Part shown: positions 46,864-59,005 of the stretch, piece by piece
Position numbering within the stretch: position 1 is the stretch's first letter
Layout of the letters: every line of letters starts with the position of its first letter
Position numbers and translations under genes: made by a program
Notes under the pieces: model-generated
The model's database searches: none
Told to the model about the DNA's origin: nothing
Seen by the model: only the letters and a program-made list of their open reading frames with translations
NCBI GenBank assembly: GCA_950106755.1
Contig: OX467089.1
Span: 2,854,501 to 2,918,500, forward strand
Source of the DNA: Climacium dendroides
Lineage: Eukaryota > Streptophyta > Bryopsida > Hypnales > Climaciaceae
Reading direction: 5' to 3'
DNA: 64,000 nucleotides

Positions 46864-48702
46864 ATGAATAACGGATTGTTAACGGAGCGTGCGCTCCTTG
46901 GGCTGTTCAACAGCTCGTCGTACATCAACTTCGGCACTGCCGATGACCCCTACCCGTATCCCCAGGTTGACGGTATGTGCTCCGTCAATCTTCTCCTAAA
47001 AACACAGCGTTGATGACGATCTTCGCATCATTCTCCATTTCATGGCTCGTCATCTGTGTAATCATGTGGCCATCATCCTGGTGCAGTGGAGAGGAGCAAC
47101 TACAAGGGCAAGCAGCTCACTCTACCCTCATCCAAGAAGGGCATGCAGCCTGACGGCACGAACCACATCTTCTTCCAGCAGGAGCACCCGTGGGTGTTCG
47201 ATGTGAGCTCTTCACCATCAAACCCTAACTTCTAAGTCCACTGAATTTCGCCTTCGCCGATTGTTGTGAATTGTATGACGCGAACAAGGGCCCAAGATCA
47301 TCCCCAGCATCAAACCCTAAATTCTCACTACTTCCACTGAAATTCTCCTTCTCCAATTCTTGTGAATAGTGTGATGCGAGTAATGGTGGTACTAGATCAT
47401 AATAGTCAAGAGGGTTGTTCTGGTTCCTTCAGGGATGCCCTTACATCGACAAGAACATGTACCTGGAGTCGCAACCAGAGCGATACAAGGGCTTCCTCAG
47501 CTCCGACTTCTCCAAAACTGACGAGTTCAGCAATACCATCCGCACCGAGCAGTACCGCGATCAGCTCAAGGTTGGTGGAGGATTCATGCACCAAATTAAG
47601 AAATCCATTACAACTTTAGATATGGTTATTCCGAATGAAAGTGATGGCATTGCTTTTGCTAGCCTGCTGAGGGTTTGGCATTGGCGTGTGCAGAAAGACA
47701 TGTTCTTCGCTAAGAAGGGGTTGGACATCATGGCCGTCAAGATGAAAGAGATGGCAGCCAAATATCCTGAAATTGGCAAACGCGTTCCCACCAAAGTAAG
47801 TTCCTACCGCGTTCCTCTCACTCGTTCTCCTTGCTCTCTAGCAAACTTATTCTGATATCCTTATTTCCTACTTTCCTAATATCCTTATTCTGAACTTAAT
47901 TTGTTCCTGAACTCCTTCGTTAATTATCAGTAATGTAGGAGAATCTACAGAACATTCTTTAGAGGTATAAGTTACTATTTGCGTCACTTTACGCATTTCT
48001 GCACAGGAGTGTGATTTTCGGAGATCACTACAGAGCTTTGGAGAGGTCACTTTGGGTACGAGAGCCAAATTTTTGTCAGCACTTAAGAAAGGATTTCAAT
48101 CCACCAAAGTGTGAATTATTTGACTATCAGATGCAAAATCTATGAAGGCTCAAAGTTTTTTGGTAGATCCGATGCAGGAATTAAGTTCCCCACCTTTATT
48201 TCAGTGGTTTGACATTGTTCACACCACTGTACTCTCAACTGTATATCTTATATGATTCGTGACCGATATTTCCTTCGTATTCAAGACATGATATGAACCA
48301 AAATCTAGATTGTTAGAGCCCAAGTTGATCATTTAGGTCTGTTGGTTTTTGTATTGACCCGATTTATGTGGGGTGTGATTTGCATGATGCTAGTTTGATG
48401 GACCAGAATTTGTATACGATGTGGGCAAAGCGGGGTTGTGCACAACTGCACATTGTCACAAGTGCCACAAACAGACGTACTACTGTCCTCATCGGATTGC
48501 CTATTGCAACAATAATCCGCACATGAAGAAGGAGAGTGGCGATTACATCACCTCCAGTGACCTTATTGGAAGCACTGCGTGGGATGCAAACTACGCCAAA
48601 CCTGCACATGCACGCAAACCCCTCATTCGCGACACGTTCTACCGCCGCTCCAGCATCTTCTTCCCCAAGAAGCAGCCCACTGGCTTCACTGAAAGCATGT
48701 AG
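46864..48702 (+). CDS. Putative flagella/cilia-associated protein, 257 aa, five exons
   Basis: Exons 46864-46972, 47087-47202, 47433-47570, 47694-47795 and 48394-48702 join in frame with GT/AG borders (AAG/GTTGGT, AAA/GTAAGT and others), giving 258 codons including the TAG. The start MNNGLLTERALLGLF is the first ATG in a GC-rich frame. The blocks SNYKGKQLTLPSSKKG, FLSSDFSKTDEFSNTIRTEQY and ARKPLIRDTFYRRS have the look of axonemal microtubule-associated proteins of algae and animals (remembered pattern, subunit not identified). A CxxCH-type cluster HCHKCHKQTYYC and CPHRIAYC could bind metal. There is no signal peptide or membrane segment. In land plants such a gene would serve sperm flagella. 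It is convergent with the AP-4 beta gene, 454 bases away. The coding model is firm; the function is inferred. Confidence 0.75.
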
Positions 48703-49156
48703 CAACTCACTGAAAGCATGTAGCATTAATACCAACTATAGAAGATGAGTATTGCTCATACATCTAGTATTCACCCTTGAATTGTAAGTTGGCTTAGAGT
48801 TGCAATTGTAACCTTAGTGTCTCCTCAATTCTCCCCGTTTTGGAGAATCAAGAAGATGCATATGATGTATATGATGAATTGACGGGCTGAAGGGGCAGTG
48901 GAGCACCCACGGCATTTGGGGATTTCTCTGGAGCACCCTGTGCTATTAGTTACAGTACAATCAGCCAATCACCGTGGTAGTCGACCAAAAATGATCCAAA
49001 AAGAAGCAATATTCATAATCGCTCATAGCTTAGCTGCATTACAAGAAGTTTCTCTGAAACTTACAGTAGCCCTCATGATGAATCACACATCTCCTGCCAC
49101 TCCTACGAGTGAAGTTTATCAGATCATGATGCAAACATTATAAAACATTCAAGTTC
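48703..49156. other. Convergent 3' region between two genes
   Basis: Contains the 3' UTRs of the plus-strand flagellar-type gene and the minus-strand AP-4 beta gene. The last codons of the former are repeated just past its stop (CACTGAAAGCATGTAG at 48687-48702 and again at 48709-48724). Nothing else is recognised. Confidence 0.6.
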
Positions 49157-52100
49157 TTACACAGACCCAAATGAGCTCAATATTGCAAGAAACAGTTCTT
49201 GAAATGCAGGTGCCAACGAAGCATCATCTGCCTTAATCCGTGCTAGAGAGGATCCAGTTGACGTGTTGACGACTAGCTCCACCAAGAAAAAGCCCGACGT
49301 TGGAGGAGAATCAGCTGCTTGGGCATAAAAGAAGAACTTAAATGTTGGAGCCTTCCCACCTGAGGCCATGACTTCCACCAAGTTGGCTTGCATGTGAGAG
49401 ATGAGTGGCTGTGGAGTTGGCAACGCAGCTGGACTTGACAACATATGATCCTGCTTGCGAAAAAGGAAAATGTAACTGCAAGATGAGATACTGCTTTCGT
49501 GTAATATAATATCTTCAGCGCGTAAACTCATCACTAGCAGGCTTCACCCCAAGCTGAGGCCAAACCAGTAATCTTTTATACGGTATGCTCAATCAATTTC
49601 TGATTAAAAAAATCAAGTATAAACCCCTAACCTTGACAAGTGTTTTGTAAGTGAATTCGTAAAACTGAATATTGCAAAGCGTACAGATCCTCATCTGAAA
49701 ATACTACTCCACAACTCTACAAATTCCTCCGAAGTGATAGAGCACATCAAGGGTTCGTAAATACGTACCAAAGTTGAGGCAACTGCAAGTTGACCCCACT
49801 TTCGTTGAAAAGCCTGGGCAACTAAGGACGGTTTAACCTTTAGCTTCAAAGAGGTTGGAGCAGGTGTAGAGGTCTCATAAATGTTCAGACCAAGCAAGTC
49901 CTCGAAGTCCAGTAAAGAGGTCGCAGCAGCAGATGTAGAGGTAGTCTGGGAAGTAGAGGTAGAAAAAGATGACGACTGTGACCTACATAAACGTTATAAC
50001 AATTAACACGTAACTTCATAAAAGTACAATATTGTTGTACTCTAGAAACATAATAAAAATAAATAGAGAAAAAATTATGCAGTATTTATAAGATGAACAA
50101 CTAAATTCTAATGAACAGAAATACTTCCAGCAACCATGTCGCTAAAAGTTAAAGCACTATAAGTCCGATATACAAGTGACACAAACACAACTACCGGTAT
50201 CCAGTGACTCTATTCAGGCTGCAAATCGTGAACATCAAGTTCAACCAAATGATACGAAGATATAGAAAATGTTTTCAACTGAACATTCTATCTGATAATA
50301 TAAGCTAACATAAAACATCGCCTTAACGACACATTCTGGTATCCATCACATTATAAAAATGTTCTAGAAATTGGAACATCTCACAAGAACTTAACTAACC
50401 TTGGAGCAGCAGATGAGCTTTCAAACCCAGTCAAGTCTGGACCACTGTAGTGAGAACCGTTGCTAGCAACTGCCACGCTTTCTTCTTTATCAGATGCACT
50501 TAAGAGAAGATCATTATCAGTAGCATCCACAAGCTGGCTCGGCAGCACATCATCAGTAATTGTCGGTCCCATGGGTAATATTCCGGAATCATCTCCTAGT
50601 TCAATCGGCCCACGGACTTCCTTGTCCAAAAACATGTAAGAAGGCTGCATACACCAACAGCATCGTCAGGGATCCACATCTTCTGTAGAAAGTCTGAAGC
50701 TTAGTCAAAGAAGAAAAGGAAAAAAGGAAATGAAAAGAAATAAGCCTCGCATCTTCTCACGAAACGATGAACATAGTCTTCATAGATATAGAAACGCAAA
50801 GCATGATGAGATATCTGCGCTTGCCCTTTTACTTTCAAAAACTAAACTCCATTATAAACGACTACTTCCTGAGTGCGTCAAAATATCCTCGGCAAAGGTC
50901 AATAACTTAGTCGAGCAAAACAAAAAAAATCTACAAAACTGAACACACCTGCTGATACAAAACAGATAAACTGTTGAACTCATCGAATATTCGGTCCTTA
51001 ATCTCACTGCTCTGTGAGTCTGCAAAAACAGAAACGGCTTGTTTTGCGGGGTTTACAACTCGCTCAGCTACCTCCACACCCTGCTGCAGTAGCCTATAAT
51101 ACAGAACAGCCCTATCATGCACGTCCTGCAATGATCAAGCAAGATATCCTTTAGGAGAGAGAGAGAGAGAGAGAGAGTTTAGGGTATGCAGGGAGAGCTT
51201 GATCGTACAATATGAAATGTATGAAAAGGTATGCAAAACGTCAAAGAGTACTCAAAATCAAAACTGAAATCCTACACGTAGCAATAGCTATATACCTGGT
51301 GGACGTCAGCAAGTCCCGCCGAGAGTGCAGCACCCAACATCTTGATGCTTTCAGGAGGTCTCTTAAAGAAAATCTTAGTGACTGCTGTCAAAAGCTCTAA
51401 CCTTACCTGCCAATAATTTTAATTGCATCAGTTTCACCGAAGAATAACAAGACAGCATCTTCACCGAAAAGACTACAAAAGAATGTCTCCACGCGAATTG
51501 GCCCTAATGCAATAGAAAGTATCAGTAATATCCCAAAGCTATATAAAAGAGTGGCTAGTTTCATAGAGGCTCAAGACAACCAAGCTAAAATCATCAGCTT
51601 CACTAGAGCTGCATTATAAAAAAAACCTCAGCGGAGTCTTCCTCAATCCAATTCTCAATAAACCCCTCCAAGATGTAGGGCGCATCAGGCATGTCGTAGG
51701 CATACTCGCCGAGCATCCAAACTAACGCAGACTTCGCTTTTGGCTCTGCCACAGTTTTGCTGCTCACGCTACCGACCACTGCAATACAATCATGGCTCCA
51801 CTGGGGATATTTACGAAGGAGGTCTTTCACCAGTACCTAGTCAAACCCAGTCACACGATTAGCTAACACTAACATTTGCTTGCGCTTACAAGAAATCAAA
51901 TCATTTGCAAGTGGCAGAAACAAGCTAGCCCCATGACTTAGCATATTTTCGAGACCCTGTGTCTGCTGTCACTACGAGCAAAAGCTACACACATTCGAGA
52001 GCAGTCATGAGATACAATAGCTGAAGACAACAAAGACACGATAATGGAATAATAATGAAAAAACGGACAATAATGATCAAATGAAGGAACAAGACCACGA

Positions 52101-54602
52101 TACTAACCAAAGTTTCTGCTGTCACATAGTCCTTCTCCATTTCAAGGAACTGAAGTAATCGATCGACAATAGCGTTGACGTCATATTGTTGCAATGCAAT
52201 TTTCCCTACAGCACGAATGGATTCTCGGGCTATAGCCACATCAACATTTGCGGCGTACTCAGTAAGCTCTGTCACTGTAAATCATCACAGCGACATCTTG
52301 TCAACTTCAGTACCGCACCTAAAATAGACAAAATGAATGCTCTAGGCAAAGCAAACCGAGTGAAAAGACGGACATTACAGGCTCATCCAAAGGTGTATTG
52401 ACCGATGCCAGGTCATGATTCTCTACACCAAGTCCAAAATCACCACACAAACAATAAAATGTTGCAGATGGGAAGTGCAACATTTATTAGTAAAGTTATT
52501 TCTAGCAGGGCGACCTAGAGCAAAAAAGCATGCTGAAACTTACCAATCTCATATGTGTTTGTTTCATTGGCTACAGCAGTAAGCATCTCCAACTTCAGTT
52601 TCTTAACATAACTTGGGTCGCTATACCGACAGTAAAAGTGTTTGTAATCATTCGAGAACAGCACAGGGGCCCTCAAGACAAGCAAGTGTAAATGACTGAG
52701 AACTGCGTAGGTTTGTTCAGCGCTTCCAGAGTTCACTAAAGTCAACAAAGGTGCTTTTATTCGCTCATAGACCTGCGCAGATATATTAAAGGTTTTCAAT
52801 TCAAGTTCACTTGCTGTCAACTGCATTCTTAATCTACTCAATTCTTGCTGCCAAAGCTAAATATACAGAAGGTACAGGAACACAAACTTTAACAGGTGGA
52901 AGAAAGTCATACTTGCTGGTGGATGTCAGCCATTGAAATGGTTAGATGAAGGAAAACTTTGATTGTGGCTAGCACAACAGCACTGTTTGTGTGCTGCAGT
53001 CGGTCTTCGAGAATGTTCATCATGTCGAATGACTCATCGGAATCAGATGGTATGTACTTTGAGACCATGTCTAATACTAAACACTGAGACCATTCAGTAA
53101 AGTCCTTTATCCTGTAACACAACATAGTCTTAGATTTCAAGCCAAAAGGAAATTACTTTCGTTTGACTCCAAAGATGCCAGATAAAAGAAAGTAGAGCAA
53201 GATGCCATTGTCCATCACGTGCTGAACAAGGAAAGACGTCAAACCTCTACGCCAGGAAAACTTACAAGATACGGCGCTATCACCCTGGATGTTACGATTC
53301 AAGCCTTTATGTCACAAACAGGAGTGACATCTTTAAAAAGTAAATGAAAATAAAATAGGTAAAACACATGACCACTGTGGAAGGAATGCGAAAATTTGCT
53401 GAACGCTGAAATTCGCCACGTTACTCACCTGTTTAAAAGAGAATATATGACAGGCTTGCTAAGCAGATGTTCTCTATCCCTGGCAGCTGTCTCCGGAGAA
53501 ACATTCGCCTCGGCAGTGTAGATTTCTTGAAGCGCACACAAACAGTTTGCAACCACCTGCCAACCACCTGATTTAATGAATATTGAAAACCAAAGCTGCC
53601 CCCGCTGAATACCTGATTGATTACTAAGAAATATTCAAGAGTCAACGAGAGGGCCATGAATTTTGTCCCAACGACACACACTAGTTTGAGTAGCTGCAAT
53701 CATGTAAATCGAGAGGCTACAATACACACGCAGTGAAATAAAAAGTCTCGTACCGAAGTGAGCAATGCAACCCCGAGAAGAGAAGCGTTAGGGTTTTGAG
53801 AGGGAAGGGGTGACATAAAAGTAATTAAAACATGTGTATGAGAGCGCTTCTTAGATCTATTAGGTCCCCAAAAGAATAACGACTGCTGACAGCTCGCTTC
53901 ACCTGATTGCGATGTGTAGAGAGGTGTAACATGTGAGGGGAAACTTTCTGGCAATGCGAGATTTTCATTTACAAATCGAGGATCGGGAAATTTGACGAGC
54001 TAGGCTGCCTACCACTCGAACGGGTAGAAAATGAGTAAATCGAGAGGGGTTCGAAGTCGTACTTGAGCGTCGGGGTCGTTAAGAAGCAAGGCCCTGAGCA
54101 TCGCCGGAAACTCATTTTCGGTACACTGAGAAGGCGCGATGCGATAGAGCTTGAGGACTCCCATAGCAGCCACGGTGCGAACATAACCATTGGCATCCTT
54201 CAGCCCAGAGCGCAAAGGGCCGATGAGATACTCCAGGAGATTTTTCACGCGCAAGGAGCTCAAACTACGCAAGGCGAGGCCGCGAATCATGGGGTCGTCA
54301 TCATGACAGTCCTTCTGCAGGAAATTGATGGTCAGAAGAGCAAGATCGGGATGACCGCGAGCGTAGTTGCCAACGTAGAGGTAGCACATTTTTTTGAGGA
54401 CGAGGTCGGAAGTGGCCGAACACATGACGATGGTGGAGAAAAGGGAGGACACGTCGATGCCGATGGTCATGTAGGAGATGACCTTGGAGAAGAGCTCGCG
54501 CTTGAGGGCTTCGACGCCCGGCTGCTTGCTGCCGGCCAGCTGGCGAAGCTGCGCCTTGAGGTCGGCGAGCTCGCCCTTGCGAGCAGAAGGGTCGGCATTC
54601 AT
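49157..54602 (-). CDS. AP4B1: AP-4 complex subunit beta (beta4-adaptin), full length
   Basis: Eleven exons on minus: 54602-54063, 53556-53429, 53111-52913, 52772-52544, 52274-52108, 51836-51627, 51406-51296, 51125-50949, 50644-50400, 49982-49769, 49450-49157. All have GT/AG borders and the total of 2514 bases is exactly in frame, giving 837 aa, the usual size for plant AP-4 beta. Residues 1 to about 530 are the adaptin HEAT-like trunk (KRELFSKVISYMTIGIDVS, MCYLYVGNYARGHPDLALL, DPMIRGLALRSL, LNDPDAQVVANCL, YDVNAIVDRLLQFLEMEKDYV, WMLGEYAYDMPDAPYILEGF). An acidic hinge follows at about 590-690, then the C-terminal appendage (FEDLLGLNIYE, KWGQLAVASTL, FFYAQAADSPPTSGFFLVEL). AP-4 sorts cargo at the trans-Golgi network without clathrin. 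An in-frame upstream ATG at 54689 is less likely as start. A (GA)n run lies in the intron near 51150-51177. Confidence 0.95.
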
Positions 54603-54689
54603 ATTGCGATCAGAGAGGGTGGGGAGGAAAGGGAAGCGAAGCCAGGAAGTGAGTAAGCTCACAGAACGAAGTGCAAGGGTGTTAATCAC

Positions 54690-56236
54690 AAGGGGAGAAG
54701 CGTAGCGGCATCAGGTTCTGCAAGGGATGAAACTCCAAGGGATGAACTCGTCCAGTGAACTGCATCACGAAAAAAAGACACACTTTTTCAATACTTTTGC
54801 AGTATTGCATCCGTAGGCTTAAAAGCAGAGTACCTAATTTATCCTCTTGCAGTACTTTGTTTGAACAACATTATACTTATATTCACGTTGTATAAAACTC
54901 AACATTTTAACAATATAAAATTTATCATAATATAGTACACTAATATTACAAAAATACAATATTGATAATATCAAATAAATTTAATATAAATATATATAAT
55001 ATACATATATATTTTGTATTGTAATAGTTTTAGGAAAATAAAGATATATCATACAAAACAATGAAGATTATTATAATGATAAATAGTTGCATTATTGTAT
55101 ATTGATTATATAACTATATTAATTTAAATATATACATTTGTAATATTTCAACAATATTCTAAATTTGTTGTAAAAATGTTATATTTGTAACTATCTCTAA
55201 TACAAAATTAATGTAGGAACAATTACATAACAACACTAATGCAATACTGCAACTATTGAAGCTTTCAATTTTATTAGTAATATCCTACATCATTCATTTT
55301 TTTATTAGAAATTTAAAAAATTGTATCACGCAATACACATAACGCATATAAAATGCATTCACTATAGAAAGGACTTGAAGAAACATGAAAATTATATTTT
55401 TATATGAGAAGAACAACATTTGCATGTAGTTGCATCATTTAGGCCTAGAACTGTTCCCAAATGTAACCACTAATCCTTCAAAATGTAATGACTAATTCAA
55501 TTTACAAGTAATAGTATTTAAAGTTGACTATGCTAGATACTATGTTGGGTCAAAAAGTCAAGCATTCATTGTAGGCCTTGCTATTCATACCTGCAACAAC
55601 CATACCAACCTCAACTTCATTAGTAGACACATAGAAAGTCTTCCAACCTTGTTAATTGTAGGATTGTGGATAATCTCATTTGTAAGCCACAGCTTCTATT
55701 TGGAGAACTGCACACCTCATAAGCAATTCGGATAGTCCTTTCAACCCCCCAATAGAACCCGAATGATTGTGCCAGTTTCACAAACACACTCCCCCATATA
55801 TATTCAAAGTTGTTCTCTTTGAGCATTTTCACCAGATTACCTAAAATGCAACATTTCAAACATCATCACTAACAAACTAATAGACTGACCAATTCATGTC
55901 ACACATGCATGACCAAAAATATTCTACTAAAACATGCATTAAGCTATCAATCCTCCTTTCTTAGTTAATGCCTTAAAATACAACAACATTCCCTTTCTCC
56001 ACCTTGATAAAATACCTAGCAATGAAGAAACTCACTAGTATATTCCACATCCATCTATTTGAGCATCTCTTTCTTGAACCCATAGCAACTCCAGTTGTAA
56101 TTCTCACCCCTCGTCAATGTCTTCCAAAATTTTTTTGTATCAAACTACTACTGAAGCATCACACCAAGTAATCAAGAAAGATCTTTTGTCACAATAAGGT
56201 CCCCAAAGAGAGAATGATGAAGACTTGACATCGATA
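54690..56236. other. AT-rich intergenic with a possible MITE
   Basis: 54781-54811 (CTTTTTCAATACTTTTGCAG...) and 55238-55261 (ATGCAATACTGCAACTATTGAAG) are imperfect inverted repeats bounding about 480 bp of very AT-rich DNA, possibly a MITE. No clear target duplication was found. 55265-56236 has no recognisable gene. Confidence 0.35.
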
Positions 56237-56378
56237 CTAGAAAATTTATTTTTTCTGTTGTTTTGGTCGCGTTGATCCGGTCATTTACAGCAGATTTCTA
56301 TCTGTATTTACAACAGATTTCTATCAGATTTTGACCGAATCAACACGACCAAAACAATAGAAAAACTAAATTTTCTAG
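56237..56378. mobile_element. 142-bp MITE with TA target duplication
   Basis: Begins CTAGAAAATTTATTTTTTCTG and ends with its inverse. Inverted arms extend about 45 bases, through TTGTTTTGGTCG and GTTGAT, to CGGTCA. TA flanks both ends (56235-56236 and 56379-56380), the duplication of Tc1/mariner and Stowaway-like elements. No coding capacity. Confidence 0.85.
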
Positions 56379-56560
56379 TAGTGCATGTTGCCCAGACAAA
56401 GACATCGAGAGAGCAAAAGACGCCGAAACCTTGGCTACTCCAGTCAAATTGTACAATGTCGCTGTAGCTGAGCTTCCAATTTCAATTTCACTATGCACAC
56501 CCACAATTCGACCTCCAATTGAAACCACTTGCGAATCCGAAACCTAATTCTAGAAATTCA

Positions 56561-59002
56561 CACTACAACAAAAGTAGTGTTTTATGACTGCAAAATATGA
56601 CTGCAATGAGTCGTAAAATCAAAAAATATGACTCACGCAGAAATCACTGTAGATGACTTGGGATATGACTGACTCTAGTTGTTTGGAAGCAATCGCTTCA
56701 GACATCAGTCATATTGGCAGTCATATAAGTTGAAGGGTATAAATACCCATATTTAGCCATAGTATGCCAATATGGCGTATATTTTGACTCTCCTAGGGGG
56801 GTCTTGACTTTTTGTTGAGTTGCCCGAGCAAACAAAAAAATCCTATGTGAAATATGACTGCAGCGAGTCATATTTTTTGATGACATGGAATATGACTGAG
56901 GCGAGTCATATTTTTTGATGACATAGAATATGATTGCAGTGAATCATATTTTTTGATGACATGGAATATGACTACAGTGAGTCATATTTGGCAGTGATGT
57001 GGAATATGACTACAGTGAGTCATATTTTTGATGACATGGAATATGACTATAGTGAGTCATATTTTGCAATGATGTGGAATATGACTGTAGTAAGTCATAT
57101 TTTGCAGTGATGTAGAATATGACTATAATGAGTCATATTTTGTAGTGATGTGGAATATGACTGTAGTGAGTCACATTTTGCAGTGATGTAAAATATGACT
57201 GTGATAAGTCATATTTTGCAGTGATGTGAAATATGACTATGATGAGTCATATTTTGCAGTAACACAAAATATGACTTTTCTTAGTCATTTTTTTAAATGA
57301 TGTGTAAAACAATTATTTTCAATCATATTTTTTGATGATTTGTAAAACGACTATGTGTAGTCATACATCAACATAATTTAGTATTTAAGTAAGAGAATTC
57401 ATTTAATTAAAAATGAATACATATGATTTCTTAAATGGGCAAAAATTAATCACATTAGAAAGTCAAATACAAGAAAAAATGTAATTTTTTTCAATAACAT
57501 TTATTAGTTACTAACACAAAATATATCACAATGGCTCTTTATATATATATATTTCCACATACTTGTAAAACCTATATTCCAACAAAAATATAAAGATGTT
57601 ACCTCTTTTGTATTGCAAGTAGCCTTCAATAACTTCATTTCAATCTCCAATGCCTACATGTATAAACAAGAAGGTTAGTTTTCAATAAATGAACAATATA
57701 ATTCAAACTTTAAAGATTTAAAGCACTACAAAATATGTAAACATATTTAAGATAAAAAAAAAGTTATAATCATTATATATTCAAAAATTATAAATAACCA
57801 AAAAAAATAACAATAATGATAGAGAGACTAAGAAGCAAAAACTAAGTGACATTGTAATTGCAAAATATGACTACAAAATATAACTGCAAAATATGACTAG
57901 AAGGCAAGAAAAAAAACCTAATATGAAAGAAGAACCAAAAATTAGAAGGCAAGAAGAAGTAAAATCTAAGAAGGAAAAAGGAGCAAAACTTAAGAAGGAA
58001 AAAAAAGCGAAATTTAAGAAGGAAGAAGAAGATAAATCTAAGAGGAGGAAGAAGCAAAATCTAAAAAGCAAAACTTAAGAAGCAAGAAGAAAAAAAATTT
58101 AAGAAAAAAAAAAGAAAAAAAAGTTGAAAGGCAAGAAGAAGCAAAATCTAAGAAAGAATAAGAAGCAAAAGCTAAGTAGAAAGAAGAAGCAAACTTAAGA
58201 AGCAAGAAGTAAGAAGGAGCAAGATCAAGTAAGAAGAAGCAAGAAAAGAAAACCTAAGAAGCAACAAAAAACAAAACTTAAGAAGCAACAAAAACAAAGA
58301 AGAAGGAACAAAAAATAAAGGAGAAGAAGCAAAACCTAAATAGGAAGAAGAAGCAAAACCTAAGAAGTAAGAAGAAACAAGAAGAAGAAAAAACTAAGAA
58401 ACAAGAAGAAGAAAAACCTAAGAAGCAACAAGAAACAAAACTTAAGAAGCAACAAAAACAAAGAAGAAGAAACAAAAAAGAAAGAAGAAGAGGCAAAAAG
58501 AGGAGTGGCTACAAAAAGTGGTGGCTAGGGTTTCAAAACCCTAATTTTGTGGCGGCTAGGGTTTCAAAACCCTATTTTATGGCAGCTAGGGTTTCAAAAT
58601 CCTAAAGTAGTAGCAACTACAAAAAAGTGATTTAAAAAAAATATAACTACAAAAAAATCCTATGTGGAAAAATATGACTAGGTACTTTCTAAATATATTC
58701 CCTATTCAAATTGTTTTGGGGCTGCCCTAAAAAAAATCTTACTATTATAGAGATGTGATTGTAAAATATGACTAGAAAATATGACTGGGCGTTCCCTAAA
58801 TATGTTCCCTACCATTCTCTATGAAGTATTTTGGTGTTCCCAATGGTCATATACTATACGGCCACGATGTATAAGGCTAAAATATGACTCGCAGTCATAT
58901 TTGTAGTCATATTTTTTTTACCTTCAAAAATATGACTACAAGCAGTCGCCAGTCATCCTAGTCATAATTCTGTAGTCATAAAACACTGGCATTGTTGTAG
59001 TG
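56561..59002. mobile_element. Non-autonomous CACTA transposon, 2.44 kb, complete
   Basis: The left end CACTACAACAAAAGTAGTG and the right end (inverse CACTACAACAATGCCAGTG) are CACTA-type terminal repeats. The 3-bp duplication TCA flanks both (56558-56560 and 59003-59005). Subterminal arrays follow: GACTGCAGTGAGTCATATTTT-type units, an inverted arrangement of AATATGACT and AGTCATATT, repeat many times from 56580 to 57370 and again at 58660-58975. They are the kind of site bound by CACTA accessory proteins. The interior has a GAAGAAGCAAAA-type purine-rich tract (57890-58500) and three CTAGGGTTTCAAAACCCT repeats (58527-58606). No transposase is present. Confidence 0.9.
56820..57300. repeat. Subterminal tandem array of the CACTA element
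   Basis: About ten or more units of roughly 40 bases, each with GGAATATGACTGCAGTGAGTC-like sequence followed by ATATTTT and TGATGA or GCAGTGATG. Each unit contains an inverted pair, AATATGACT and AGTCATATT, so each can fold on itself. Confidence 0.85.
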
Positions 59003-59005
59003 TCA

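Noticed and set aside
54063..54656. Plus-strand 197-codon ORF over the AP-4 beta first exon.
   Set aside because: It is the antisense shadow of a strongly conserved exon, and its composition and lack of domain match give no support.
57842..58496. Phe/Leu-rich minus and Lys-rich plus ORFs inside the CACTA element.
   Set aside because: They arise from a purine-rich low-complexity tract and would encode only repetitive Lys/Glu or Phe/Leu runs.
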